This document shows, one piece after another, positions 25,580 through 37,900 of a stretch of DNA of 64,000 bases (the first letter of the stretch is position 1; each line of letters starts with the position of its first letter). A model generated the notes under the pieces. That model was not told the DNA's origin. It ran no database searches and was given only the letters and a program-made list of their open reading frames with translations. The stretch lies in the NCBI GenBank assembly GCA_013400155.1, contig VXBM01000046.1, positions 310,001 to 374,000 on the forward strand, given 5' to 3'. The DNA comes from Helopsaltes ochotensis (lineage: Eukaryota; Chordata; Aves; Passeriformes; Locustellidae). Both the position numbers and the translations under genes were made by a program.

Positions 25580-25655
25580 ACACCCACGGGGTGCGACACC
25601 CACGGGGTGCGACACCCACGGGGTGCGACACCCACGGGGTGCGACACCCCCAGCC
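25577..25655. repeat. 16-bp GC-rich minisatellite ending at the gap
   Basis: Four perfect copies of GCGACACCCACGGGGT (starting at 25577, 25593, 25609 and 25625) are followed by a fifth, partial copy that runs into the N gap at 25656. Each unit contains an inverted repeat, CACCC and GGGTG separated by ACG, so single strands can form a small hairpin in every unit. This may be why assembly stopped here. The true copy number is unknown. Confidence 0.93.
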
Positions 25656-25942
25656 NNNNNNNNNNNNNNNNNNNNNNNNNNNNNNNNNNNNNNNNNNNNN
25701 NNNNNNNNNNNNNNNNNNNNNNNNNNNNNNNNNNNNNNNNNNNNNNNNNNNNNNNNNNNNNNNNNNNNNNNNNNNNNNNNNNNNNNNNNNNNNNNNNNNN
25801 NNNNNNNNNNNNNNNNNNNNNNNNNNNNNNNNNNNNNNNNNNNNNNNNNNNNNNNNNNNNNNNNNNNNNNNNNNNNNNNNNNNNNNNNNNNNNNNNNNNN
25901 NNNNNNNNNNNNNNNNNNNNNNNNNNNNNNNNNNNNNNNNNN
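25656..25942. other. Assembly gap (287 N)
   Basis: A run of 287 undetermined bases separates the CpG-dense minisatellite from the TTTCC block. The length is not a round number, so it is probably an estimated gap size. Confidence 0.99.
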
Positions 25943-28900
25943 CTTTCCTTTCCTTTCCTTTCCTTTCCTTTCCTTTCTCCTTTCCTTTCCTTTCCTTTCC
26001 TTTCCTTTCCTTTCCTTTCCTTTCCTTTCCTTTCTCCTTTCCTTTCCTTTCCTTTCCTTTCCTTTCCTTTCCTTTCCTTTCCTTTCCTTTCTCCTTTCCT
26101 TTCCTTTCCTTTCCTTTCCTTTCCTTTCCTTTCCTTTCCTTTCCTTTCTCCTTTCCTTTCCTTTCCTTTCCTTTCCTTTCCTTTCCTTTCCTTTCCTTTC
26201 CTTTCTCCTTTCCTTTCCTTTCCTTTCCTTTCCTTTCCTTTCCTTTCCTTTCCTTTCCTTTCTCCTTTCCTTTCCTTTCCTTTCCTTTCCTTTCCTTTCC
26301 TTTCCTTTCCTTTCCTTTCTCCTTTCCTTTCCTTTCCTTTCCTTTCCTTTCCTTTCCTTTCCTTTCCTTTCCTTTCTCCTTTCCTTTCCTTTCCTTTCCT
26401 TTCCTTTCCTTTCCTTTCCTTTCCTTTCCTTTCTCCTTTCCTTTCCTTTCCTTTCCTTTCCTTTCCTTTCCTTTCCTTTCCTTTCCTTTCTCCTTTCCTT
26501 TCCTTTCCTTTCCTTTCCTTTCCTTTCCTTTCCTTTCCTTTCCTTTCTCCTTTCCTTTCCTTTCCTTTCCTTTCCTTTCCTTTCCTTTCCTTTCCTTTCC
26601 TTTCTCCTTTCCTTTCCTTTCCTTTCCTTTCCTTTCCTTTCCTTTCCTTTCCTTTCCTTTCTCCTTTCCTTTCCTTTCCTTTCCTTTCCTTTCCTTTCCT
26701 TTCCTTTCCTTTCCTTTCTCCTTTCCTTTCCTTTCCTTTCCTTTCCTTTCCTTTCCTTTCCTTTCCTTTCCTTTCTCCTTTCCTTTCCTTTCCTTTCCTT
26801 TCCTTTCCTTTCCTTTCCTTTCCTTTCCTTTCTCCTTTCCTTTCCTTTCCTTTCCTTTCCTTTCCTTTCCTTTCCTTTCCTTTCCTTTCTCCTTTCCTTT
26901 CCTTTCCTTTCCTTTCCTTTCCTTTCCTTTCCTTTCCTTTCCTTTCTCCTTTCCTTTCCTTTCCTTTCCTTTCCTTTCCTTTCCTTTCCTTTCCTTTCCT
27001 TTCTCCTTTCCTTTCCTTTCCTTTCCTTTCCTTTCCTTTCCTTTCCTTTCCTTTCCTTTCTCCTTTCCTTTCCTTTCCTTTCCTTTCCTTTCCTTTCCTT
27101 TCCTTTCCTTTCCTTTCTCCTTTCCTTTCCTTTCCTTTCCTTTCCTTTCCTTTCCTTTCCTTTCCTTTCCTTTCTCCTTTCCTTTCCTTTCCTTTCCTTT
27201 CCTTTCCTTTCCTTTCCTTTCCTTTCCTTTCTCCTTTCCTTTCCTTTCCTTTCCTTTCCTTTCCTTTCCTTTCCTTTCCTTTCCTTTCTCCTTTCCTTTC
27301 CTTTCCTTTCCTTTCCTTTCCTTTCCTTTCCTTTCCTTTCCTTTCTCCTTTCCTTTCCTTTCCTTTCCTTTCCTTTCCTTTCCTTTCCTTTCCTTTCCTT
27401 TCTCCTTTCCTTTCCTTTCCTTTCCTTTCCTTTCCTTTCCTTTCCTTTCCTTTCCTTTCTCCTTTCCTTTCCTTTCCTTTCCTTTCCTTTCCTTTCCTTT
27501 CCTTTCCTTTCCTTTCTCCTTTCCTTTCCTTTCCTTTCCTTTCCTTTCCTTTCCTTTCCTTTCCTTTCCTTTCTCCTTTCCTTTCCTTTCCTTTCCTTTC
27601 CTTTCCTTTCCTTTCCTTTCCTTTCCTTTCTCCTTTCCTTTCCTTTCCTTTCCTTTCCTTTCCTTTCCTTTCCTTTCCTTTCCTTTCTCCTTTCCTTTCC
27701 TTTCCTTTCCTTTCCTTTCCTTTCCTTTCCTTTCCTTTCCTTTCTCCTTTCCTTTCCTTTCCTTTCCTTTCCTTTCCTTTCCTTTCCTTTCCTTTCCTTT
27801 CTCCTTTCCTTTCCTTTCCTTTCCTTTCCTTTCCTTTCCTTTCCTTTCCTTTCCTTTCTCCTTTCCTTTCCTTTCCTTTCCTTTCCTTTCCTTTCCTTTC
27901 CTTTCCTTTCCTTTCTCCTTTCCTTTCCTTTCCTTTCCTTTCCTTTCCTTTCCTTTCCTTTCCTTTCCTTTCTCCTTTCCTTTCCTTTCCTTTCCTTTCC
28001 TTTCCTTTCCTTTCCTTTCCTTTCCTTTCTCCTTTCCTTTCCTTTCCTTTCCTTTCCTTTCCTTTCCTTTCCTTTCCTTTCCTTTCTCCTTTCCTTTCCT
28101 TTCCTTTCCTTTCCTTTCCTTTCCTTTCCTTTCCTTTCCTTTCTCCTTTCCTTTCCTTTCCTTTCCTTTCCTTTCCTTTCCTTTCCTTTCCTTTCCTTTC
28201 TCCTTTCCTTTCCTTTCCTTTCCTTTCCTTTCCTTTCCTTTCCTTTCCTTTCCTTTCTCCTTTCCTTTCCTTTCCTTTCCTTTCCTTTCCTTTCCTTTCC
28301 TTTCCTTTCCTTTCTCCTTTCCTTTCCTTTCCTTTCCTTTCCTTTCCTTTCCTTTCCTTTCCTTTCCTTTCTCCTTTCCTTTCCTTTCCTTTCCTTTCCT
28401 TTCCTTTCCTTTCCTTTCCTTTCCTTTCTCCTTTCCTTTCCTTTCCTTTCCTTTCCTTTCCTTTCCTTTCCTTTCCTTTCCTTTCTCCTTTCCTTTCCTT
28501 TCCTTTCCTTTCCTTTCCTTTCCTTTCCTTTCCTTTCCTTTCTCCTTTCCTTTCCTTTCCTTTCCTTTCCTTTCCTTTCCTTTCCTTTCCTTTCCTTTCT
28601 CCTTTCCTTTCCTTTCCTTTCCTTTCCTTTCCTTTCCTTTCCTTTCCTTTCCTTTCTCCTTTCCTTTCCTTTCCTTTCCTTTCCTTTCCTTTCCTTTCCT
28701 TTCCTTTCCTTTCTCCTTTCCTTTCCTTTCCTTTCCTTTCCTTTCCTTTCCTTTCCTTTCCTTTCCTTTCTCCTTTCCTTTCCTTTCCTTTCCTTTCCTT
28801 TCCTTTCCTTTCCTTTCCTTTCCTTTCTCCTTTCCTTTCCTTTCCTTTCCTTTCCTTTCCTTTCCTTTCCTTTCCTTTCCTTTCTCCTTTCCTTTCCTTT

Positions 28901-31900
28901 CCTTTCCTTTCCTTTCCTTTCCTTTCCTTTCCTTTCCTTTCTCCTTTCCTTTCCTTTCCTTTCCTTTCCTTTCCTTTCCTTTCCTTTCCTTTCCTTTCTC
29001 CTTTCCTTTCCTTTCCTTTCCTTTCCTTTCCTTTCCTTTCCTTTCCTTTCCTTTCTCCTTTCCTTTCCTTTCCTTTCCTTTCCTTTCCTTTCCTTTCCTT
29101 TCCTTTCCTTTCTCCTTTCCTTTCCTTTCCTTTCCTTTCCTTTCCTTTCCTTTCCTTTCCTTTCCTTTCTCCTTTCCTTTCCTTTCCTTTCCTTTCCTTT
29201 CCTTTCCTTTCCTTTCCTTTCCTTTCTCCTTTCCTTTCCTTTCCTTTCCTTTCCTTTCCTTTCCTTTCCTTTCCTTTCCTTTCTCCTTTCCTTTCCTTTC
29301 CTTTCCTTTCCTTTCCTTTCCTTTCCTTTCCTTTCCTTTCTCCTTTCCTTTCCTTTCCTTTCCTTTCCTTTCCTTTCCTTTCCTTTCCTTTCCTTTCTCC
29401 TTTCCTTTCCTTTCCTTTCCTTTCCTTTCCTTTCCTTTCCTTTCCTTTCCTTTCTCCTTTCCTTTCCTTTCCTTTCCTTTCCTTTCCTTTCCTTTCCTTT
29501 CCTTTCCTTTCTCCTTTCCTTTCCTTTCCTTTCCTTTCCTTTCCTTTCCTTTCCTTTCCTTTCCTTTCTCCTTTCCTTTCCTTTCCTTTCCTTTCCTTTC
29601 CTTTCCTTTCCTTTCCTTTCCTTTCTCCTTTCCTTTCCTTTCCTTTCCTTTCCTTTCCTTTCCTTTCCTTTCCTTTCCTTTCTCCTTTCCTTTCCTTTCC
29701 TTTCCTTTCCTTTCCTTTCCTTTCCTTTCCTTTCCTTTCTCCTTTCCTTTCCTTTCCTTTCCTTTCCTTTCCTTTCCTTTCCTTTCCTTTCCTTTCTCCT
29801 TTCCTTTCCTTTCCTTTCCTTTCCTTTCCTTTCCTTTCCTTTCCTTTCCTTTCTCCTTTCCTTTCCTTTCCTTTCCTTTCCTTTCCTTTCCTTTCCTTTC
29901 CTTTCCTTTCTCCTTTCCTTTCCTTTCCTTTCCTTTCCTTTCCTTTCCTTTCCTTTCCTTTCCTTTCTCCTTTCCTTTCCTTTCCTTTCCTTTCCTTTCC
30001 TTTCCTTTCCTTTCCTTTCCTTTCTCCTTTCCTTTCCTTTCCTTTCCTTTCCTTTCCTTTCCTTTCCTTTCCTTTCCTTTCTCCTTTCCTTTCCTTTCCT
30101 TTCCTTTCCTTTCCTTTCCTTTCCTTTCCTTTCCTTTCTCCTTTCCTTTCCTTTCCTTTCCTTTCCTTTCCTTTCCTTTCCTTTCCTTTCCTTTCTCCTT
30201 TCCTTTCCTTTCCTTTCCTTTCCTTTCCTTTCCTTTCCTTTCCTTTCCTTTCTCCTTTCCTTTCCTTTCCTTTCCTTTCCTTTCCTTTCCTTTCCTTTCC
30301 TTTCCTTTCTCCTTTCCTTTCCTTTCCTTTCCTTTCCTTTCCTTTCCTTTCCTTTCCTTTCCTTTCTCCTTTCCTTTCCTTTCCTTTCCTTTCCTTTCCT
30401 TTCCTTTCCTTTCCTTTCCTTTCTCCTTTCCTTTCCTTTCCTTTCCTTTCCTTTCCTTTCCTTTCCTTTCCTTTCCTTTCTCCTTTCCTTTCCTTTCCTT
30501 TCCTTTCCTTTCCTTTCCTTTCCTTTCCTTTCCTTTCTCCTTTCCTTTCCTTTCCTTTCCTTTCCTTTCCTTTCCTTTCCTTTCCTTTCCTTTCTCCTTT
30601 CCTTTCCTTTCCTTTCCTTTCCTTTCCTTTCCTTTCCTTTCCTTTCCTTTCTCCTTTCCTTTCCTTTCCTTTCCTTTCCTTTCCTTTCCTTTCCTTTCCT
30701 TTCCTTTCTCCTTTCCTTTCCTTTCCTTTCCTTTCCTTTCCTTTCCTTTCCTTTCCTTTCCTTTCTCCTTTCCTTTCCTTTCCTTTCCTTTCCTTTCCTT
30801 TCCTTTCCTTTCCTTTCCTTTCTCCTTTCCTTTCCTTTCCTTTCCTTTCCTTTCCTTTCCTTTCCTTTCCTTTCCTTTCTCCTTTCCTTTCCTTTCCTTT
30901 CCTTTCCTTTCCTTTCCTTTCCTTTCCTTTCCTTTCTCCTTTCCTTTCCTTTCCTTTCCTTTCCTTTCCTTTCCTTTCCTTTCCTTTCCTTTCTCCTTTC
31001 CTTTCCTTTCCTTTCCTTTCCTTTCCTTTCCTTTCCTTTCCTTTCCTTTCTCCTTTCCTTTCCTTTCCTTTCCTTTCCTTTCCTTTCCTTTCCTTTCCTT
31101 TCCTTTCTCCTTTCCTTTCCTTTCCTTTCCTTTCCTTTCCTTTCCTTTCCTTTCCTTTCCTTTCTCCTTTCCTTTCCTTTCCTTTCCTTTCCTTTCCTTT
31201 CCTTTCCTTTCCTTTCCTTTCTCCTTTCCTTTCCTTTCCTTTCCTTTCCTTTCCTTTCCTTTCCTTTCCTTTCCTTTCTCCTTTCCTTTCCTTTCCTTTC
31301 CTTTCCTTTCCTTTCCTTTCCTTTCCTTTCCTTTCTCCTTTCCTTTCCTTTCCTTTCCTTTCCTTTCCTTTCCTTTCCTTTCCTTTCCTTTCTCCTTTCC
31401 TTTCCTTTCCTTTCCTTTCCTTTCCTTTCCTTTCCTTTCCTTTCCTTTCTCCTTTCCTTTCCTTTCCTTTCCTTTCCTTTCCTTTCCTTTCCTTTCCTTT
31501 CCTTTCTCCTTTCCTTTCCTTTCCTTTCCTTTCCTTTCCTTTCCTTTCCTTTCCTTTCCTTTCTCCTTTCCTTTCCTTTCCTTTCCTTTCCTTTCCTTTC
31601 CTTTCCTTTCCTTTCCTTTCTCCTTTCCTTTCCTTTCCTTTCCTTTCCTTTCCTTTCCTTTCCTTTCCTTTCCTTTCTCCTTTCCTTTCCTTTCCTTTCC
31701 TTTCCTTTCCTTTCCTTTCCTTTCCTTTCCTTTCTCCTTTCCTTTCCTTTCCTTTCCTTTCCTTTCCTTTCCTTTCCTTTCCTTTCCTTTCTCCTTTCCT
31801 TTCCTTTCCTTTCCTTTCCTTTCCTTTCCTTTCCTTTCCTTTCCTTTCTCCTTTCCTTTCCTTTCCTTTCCTTTCCTTTCCTTTCCTTTCCTTTCCTTTC

Positions 31901-34900
31901 CTTTCTCCTTTCCTTTCCTTTCCTTTCCTTTCCTTTCCTTTCCTTTCCTTTCCTTTCCTTTCTCCTTTCCTTTCCTTTCCTTTCCTTTCCTTTCCTTTCC
32001 TTTCCTTTCCTTTCCTTTCTCCTTTCCTTTCCTTTCCTTTCCTTTCCTTTCCTTTCCTTTCCTTTCCTTTCCTTTCTCCTTTCCTTTCCTTTCCTTTCCT
32101 TTCCTTTCCTTTCCTTTCCTTTCCTTTCCTTTCTCCTTTCCTTTCCTTTCCTTTCCTTTCCTTTCCTTTCCTTTCCTTTCCTTTCCTTTCTCCTTTCCTT
32201 TCCTTTCCTTTCCTTTCCTTTCCTTTCCTTTCCTTTCCTTTCCTTTCTCCTTTCCTTTCCTTTCCTTTCCTTTCCTTTCCTTTCCTTTCCTTTCCTTTCC
32301 TTTCTCCTTTCCTTTCCTTTCCTTTCCTTTCCTTTCCTTTCCTTTCCTTTCCTTTCCTTTCTCCTTTCCTTTCCTTTCCTTTCCTTTCCTTTCCTTTCCT
32401 TTCCTTTCCTTTCCTTTCTCCTTTCCTTTCCTTTCCTTTCCTTTCCTTTCCTTTCCTTTCCTTTCCTTTCCTTTCTCCTTTCCTTTCCTTTCCTTTCCTT
32501 TCCTTTCCTTTCCTTTCCTTTCCTTTCCTTTCTCCTTTCCTTTCCTTTCCTTTCCTTTCCTTTCCTTTCCTTTCCTTTCCTTTCCTTTCTCCTTTCCTTT
32601 CCTTTCCTTTCCTTTCCTTTCCTTTCCTTTCCTTTCCTTTCCTTTCTCCTTTCCTTTCCTTTCCTTTCCTTTCCTTTCCTTTCCTTTCCTTTCCTTTCCT
32701 TTCTCCTTTCCTTTCCTTTCCTTTCCTTTCCTTTCCTTTCCTTTCCTTTCCTTTCCTTTCTCCTTTCCTTTCCTTTCCTTTCCTTTCCTTTCCTTTCCTT
32801 TCCTTTCCTTTCCTTTCTCCTTTCCTTTCCTTTCCTTTCCTTTCCTTTCCTTTCCTTTCCTTTCCTTTCCTTTCTCCTTTCCTTTCCTTTCCTTTCCTTT
32901 CCTTTCCTTTCCTTTCCTTTCCTTTCCTTTCTCCTTTCCTTTCCTTTCCTTTCCTTTCCTTTCCTTTCCTTTCCTTTCCTTTCCTTTCTCCTTTCCTTTC
33001 CTTTCCTTTCCTTTCCTTTCCTTTCCTTTCCTTTCCTTTCCTTTCTCCTTTCCTTTCCTTTCCTTTCCTTTCCTTTCCTTTCCTTTCCTTTCCTTTCCTT
33101 TCTCCTTTCCTTTCCTTTCCTTTCCTTTCCTTTCCTTTCCTTTCCTTTCCTTTCCTTTCTCCTTTCCTTTCCTTTCCTTTCCTTTCCTTTCCTTTCCTTT
33201 CCTTTCCTTTCCTTTCTCCTTTCCTTTCCTTTCCTTTCCTTTCCTTTCCTTTCCTTTCCTTTCCTTTCCTTTCTCCTTTCCTTTCCTTTCCTTTCCTTTC
33301 CTTTCCTTTCCTTTCCTTTCCTTTCCTTTCTCCTTTCCTTTCCTTTCCTTTCCTTTCCTTTCCTTTCCTTTCCTTTCCTTTCCTTTCTCCTTTCCTTTCC
33401 TTTCCTTTCCTTTCCTTTCCTTTCCTTTCCTTTCCTTTCCTTTCTCCTTTCCTTTCCTTTCCTTTCCTTTCCTTTCCTTTCCTTTCCTTTCCTTTCCTTT
33501 CTCCTTTCCTTTCCTTTCCTTTCCTTTCCTTTCCTTTCCTTTCCTTTCCTTTCCTTTCTCCTTTCCTTTCCTTTCCTTTCCTTTCCTTTCCTTTCCTTTC
33601 CTTTCCTTTCCTTTCTCCTTTCCTTTCCTTTCCTTTCCTTTCCTTTCCTTTCCTTTCCTTTCCTTTCCTTTCTCCTTTCCTTTCCTTTCCTTTCCTTTCC
33701 TTTCCTTTCCTTTCCTTTCCTTTCCTTTCTCCTTTCCTTTCCTTTCCTTTCCTTTCCTTTCCTTTCCTTTCCTTTCCTTTCCTTTCTCCTTTCCTTTCCT
33801 TTCCTTTCCTTTCCTTTCCTTTCCTTTCCTTTCCTTTCCTTTCTCCTTTCCTTTCCTTTCCTTTCCTTTCCTTTCCTTTCCTTTCCTTTCCTTTCCTTTC
33901 TCCTTTCCTTTCCTTTCCTTTCCTTTCCTTTCCTTTCCTTTCCTTTCCTTTCCTTTCTCCTTTCCTTTCCTTTCCTTTCCTTTCCTTTCCTTTCCTTTCC
34001 TTTCCTTTCCTTTCTCCTTTCCTTTCCTTTCCTTTCCTTTCCTTTCCTTTCCTTTCCTTTCCTTTCCTTTCTCCTTTCCTTTCCTTTCCTTTCCTTTCCT
34101 TTCCTTTCCTTTCCTTTCCTTTCCTTTCTCCTTTCCTTTCCTTTCCTTTCCTTTCCTTTCCTTTCCTTTCCTTTCCTTTCCTTTCTCCTTTCCTTTCCTT
34201 TCCTTTCCTTTCCTTTCCTTTCCTTTCCTTTCCTTTCCTTTCTCCTTTCCTTTCCTTTCCTTTCCTTTCCTTTCCTTTCCTTTCCTTTCCTTTCCTTTCT
34301 CCTTTCCTTTCCTTTCCTTTCCTTTCCTTTCCTTTCCTTTCCTTTCCTTTCCTTTCTCCTTTCCTTTCCTTTCCTTTCCTTTCCTTTCCTTTCCTTTCCT
34401 TTCCTTTCCTTTCTCCTTTCCTTTCCTTTCCTTTCCTTTCCTTTCCTTTCCTTTCCTTTCCTTTCCTTTCTCCTTTCCTTTCCTTTCCTTTCCTTTCCTT
34501 TCCTTTCCTTTCCTTTCCTTTCCTTTCTCCTTTCCTTTCCTTTCCTTTCCTTTCCTTTCCTTTCCTTTCCTTTCCTTTCCTTTCTCCTTTCCTTTCCTTT
34601 CCTTTCCTTTCCTTTCCTTTCCTTTCCTTTCCTTTCCTTTCTCCTTTCCTTTCCTTTCCTTTCCTTTCCTTTCCTTTCCTTTCCTTTCCTTTCCTTTCTC
34701 CTTTCCTTTCCTTTCCTTTCCTTTCCTTTCCTTTCCTTTCCTTTCCTTTCCTTTCTCCTTTCCTTTCCTTTCCTTTCCTTTCCTTTCCTTTCCTTTCCTT
34801 TCCTTTCCTTTCTCCTTTCCTTTCCTTTCCTTTCCTTTCCTTTCCTTTCCTTTCCTTTCCTTTCCTTTCTCCTTTCCTTTCCTTTCCTTTCCTTTCCTTT

Positions 34901-37900
34901 CCTTTCCTTTCCTTTCCTTTCCTTTCTCCTTTCCTTTCCTTTCCTTTCCTTTCCTTTCCTTTCCTTTCCTTTCCTTTCCTTTCTCCTTTCCTTTCCTTTC
35001 CTTTCCTTTCCTTTCCTTTCCTTTCCTTTCCTTTCCTTTCTCCTTTCCTTTCCTTTCCTTTCCTTTCCTTTCCTTTCCTTTCCTTTCCTTTCCTTTCTCC
35101 TTTCCTTTCCTTTCCTTTCCTTTCCTTTCCTTTCCTTTCCTTTCCTTTCCTTTCTCCTTTCCTTTCCTTTCCTTTCCTTTCCTTTCCTTTCCTTTCCTTT
35201 CCTTTCCTTTCTCCTTTCCTTTCCTTTCCTTTCCTTTCCTTTCCTTTCCTTTCCTTTCCTTTCCTTTCTCCTTTCCTTTCCTTTCCTTTCCTTTCCTTTC
35301 CTTTCCTTTCCTTTCCTTTCCTTTCTCCTTTCCTTTCCTTTCCTTTCCTTTCCTTTCCTTTCCTTTCCTTTCCTTTCCTTTCTCCTTTCCTTTCCTTTCC
35401 TTTCCTTTCCTTTCCTTTCCTTTCCTTTCCTTTCCTTTCTCCTTTCCTTTCCTTTCCTTTCCTTTCCTTTCCTTTCCTTTCCTTTCCTTTCCTTTCTCCT
35501 TTCCTTTCCTTTCCTTTCCTTTCCTTTCCTTTCCTTTCCTTTCCTTTCCTTTCTCCTTTCCTTTCCTTTCCTTTCCTTTCCTTTCCTTTCCTTTCCTTTC
35601 CTTTCCTTTCTCCTTTCCTTTCCTTTCCTTTCCTTTCCTTTCCTTTCCTTTCCTTTCCTTTCCTTTCTCCTTTCCTTTCCTTTCCTTTCCTTTCCTTTCC
35701 TTTCCTTTCCTTTCCTTTCCTTTCTCCTTTCCTTTCCTTTCCTTTCCTTTCCTTTCCTTTCCTTTCCTTTCCTTTCCTTTCTCCTTTCCTTTCCTTTCCT
35801 TTCCTTTCCTTTCCTTTCCTTTCCTTTCCTTTCCTTTCTCCTTTCCTTTCCTTTCCTTTCCTTTCCTTTCCTTTCCTTTCCTTTCCTTTCCTTTCTCCTT
35901 TCCTTTCCTTTCCTTTCCTTTCCTTTCCTTTCCTTTCCTTTCCTTTCCTTTCTCCTTTCCTTTCCTTTCCTTTCCTTTCCTTTCCTTTCCTTTCCTTTCC
36001 TTTCCTTTCTCCTTTCCTTTCCTTTCCTTTCCTTTCCTTTCCTTTCCTTTCCTTTCCTTTCCTTTCTCCTTTCCTTTCCTTTCCTTTCCTTTCCTTTCCT
36101 TTCCTTTCCTTTCCTTTCCTTTCTCCTTTCCTTTCCTTTCCTTTCCTTTCCTTTCCTTTCCTTTCCTTTCCTTTCCTTTCTCCTTTCCTTTCCTTTCCTT
36201 TCCTTTCCTTTCCTTTCCTTTCCTTTCCTTTCCTTTCTCCTTTCCTTTCCTTTCCTTTCCTTTCCTTTCCTTTCCTTTCCTTTCCTTTCCTTTCTCCTTT
36301 CCTTTCCTTTCCTTTCCTTTCCTTTCCTTTCCTTTCCTTTCCTTTCCTTTCTCCTTTCCTTTCCTTTCCTTTCCTTTCCTTTCCTTTCCTTTCCTTTCCT
36401 TTCCTTTCTCCTTTCCTTTCCTTTCCTTTCCTTTCCTTTCCTTTCCTTTCCTTTCCTTTCCTTTCTCCTTTCCTTTCCTTTCCTTTCCTTTCCTTTCCTT
36501 TCCTTTCCTTTCCTTTCCTTTCTCCTTTCCTTTCCTTTCCTTTCCTTTCCTTTCCTTTCCTTTCCTTTCCTTTCCTTTCTCCTTTCCTTTCCTTTCCTTT
36601 CCTTTCCTTTCCTTTCCTTTCCTTTCCTTTCCTTTCTCCTTTCCTTTCCTTTCCTTTCCTTTCCTTTCCTTTCCTTTCCTTTCCTTTCCTTTCTCCTTTC
36701 CTTTCCTTTCCTTTCCTTTCCTTTCCTTTCCTTTCCTTTCCTTTCCTTTCTCCTTTCCTTTCCTTTCCTTTCCTTTCCTTTCCTTTCCTTTCCTTTCCTT
36801 TCCTTTCTCCTTTCCTTTCCTTTCCTTTCCTTTCCTTTCCTTTCCTTTCCTTTCCTTTCCTTTCTCCTTTCCTTTCCTTTCCTTTCCTTTCCTTTCCTTT
36901 CCTTTCCTTTCCTTTCCTTTCTCCTTTCCTTTCCTTTCCTTTCCTTTCCTTTCCTTTCCTTTCCTTTCCTTTCCTTTCTCCTTTCCTTTCCTTTCCTTTC
37001 CTTTCCTTTCCTTTCCTTTCCTTTCCTTTCCTTTCTCCTTTCCTTTCCTTTCCTTTCCTTTCCTTTCCTTTCCTTTCCTTTCCTTTCCTTTCTCCTTTCC
37101 TTTCCTTTCCTTTCCTTTCCTTTCCTTTCCTTTCCTTTCCTTTCCTTTCTCCTTTCCTTTCCTTTCCTTTCCTTTCCTTTCCTTTCCTTTCCTTTCCTTT
37201 CCTTTCTCCTTTCCTTTCCTTTCCTTTCCTTTCCTTTCCTTTCCTTTCCTTTCCTTTCCTTTCTCCTTTCCTTTCCTTTCCTTTCCTTTCCTTTCCTTTC
37301 CTTTCCTTTCCTTTCCTTTCTCCTTTCCTTTCCTTTCCTTTCCTTTCCTTTCCTTTCCTTTCCTTTCCTTTCCTTTCTCCTTTCCTTTCCTTTCCTTTCC
37401 TTTCCTTTCCTTTCCTTTCCTTTCCTTTCCTTTCTCCTTTCCTTTCCTTTCCTTTCCTTTCCTTTCCTTTCCTTTCCTTTCCTTTCCTTTCTCCTTTCCT
37501 TTCCTTTCCTTTCCTTTCCTTTCCTTTCCTTTCCTTTCCTTTCCTTTCTCCTTTCCTTTCCTTTCCTTTCCTTTCCTTTCCTTTCCTTTCCTTTCCTTTC
37601 CTTTCTCCTTTCCTTTCCTTTCCTTTCCTTTCCTTTCCTTTCCTTTCCTTTCCTTTCCTTTCTCCTTTCCTTTCCTTTCCTTTCCTTTCCTTTCCTTTCC
37701 TTTCCTTTCCTTTCCTTTCTCCTTTCCTTTCCTTTCCTTTCCTTTCCTTTCCTTTCCTTTCCTTTCCTTTCCTTTCTCCTTTCCTTTCCTTTCCTTTCCT
37801 TTCCTTTCCTTTCCTTTCCTTTCCTTTCCTTTCTCCTTTCCTTTCCTTTCCTTTCCTTTCCTTTCCTTTCCTTTCCTTTCCTTTCCTTTCTCCTTTCCTT

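Larger units (their letters stand above)
25200..25655. promoter_or_regulatory. CpG island, truncated by an assembly gap
   Basis: Composition changes abruptly near 25200 from AT-rich to CpG-dense, with several CpGs per 60 bases, and stays so until the gap at 25656. Promoter-type motifs are visible: an inverted CCAAT (ATTGG) at 25307-25311 and an Sp/KLF-like GGGCGTGGGG at 25389-25398. In vertebrates such islands usually mark promoters and first exons, and in birds GC-rich first exons are often lost in gaps. No splice-bounded coding exon can be shown, and the direction of any transcript is unknown. The last 120 bp are minisatellite, so part of the CpG density could simply reflect tandem repeats. 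Confidence 0.55.

Noticed and set aside
25313..25655. Protein-coding first exon in the CpG island
   Set aside because: All frames are open because of GC richness and tandem repeats; no splice donor or recognisable N-terminus can be singled out.
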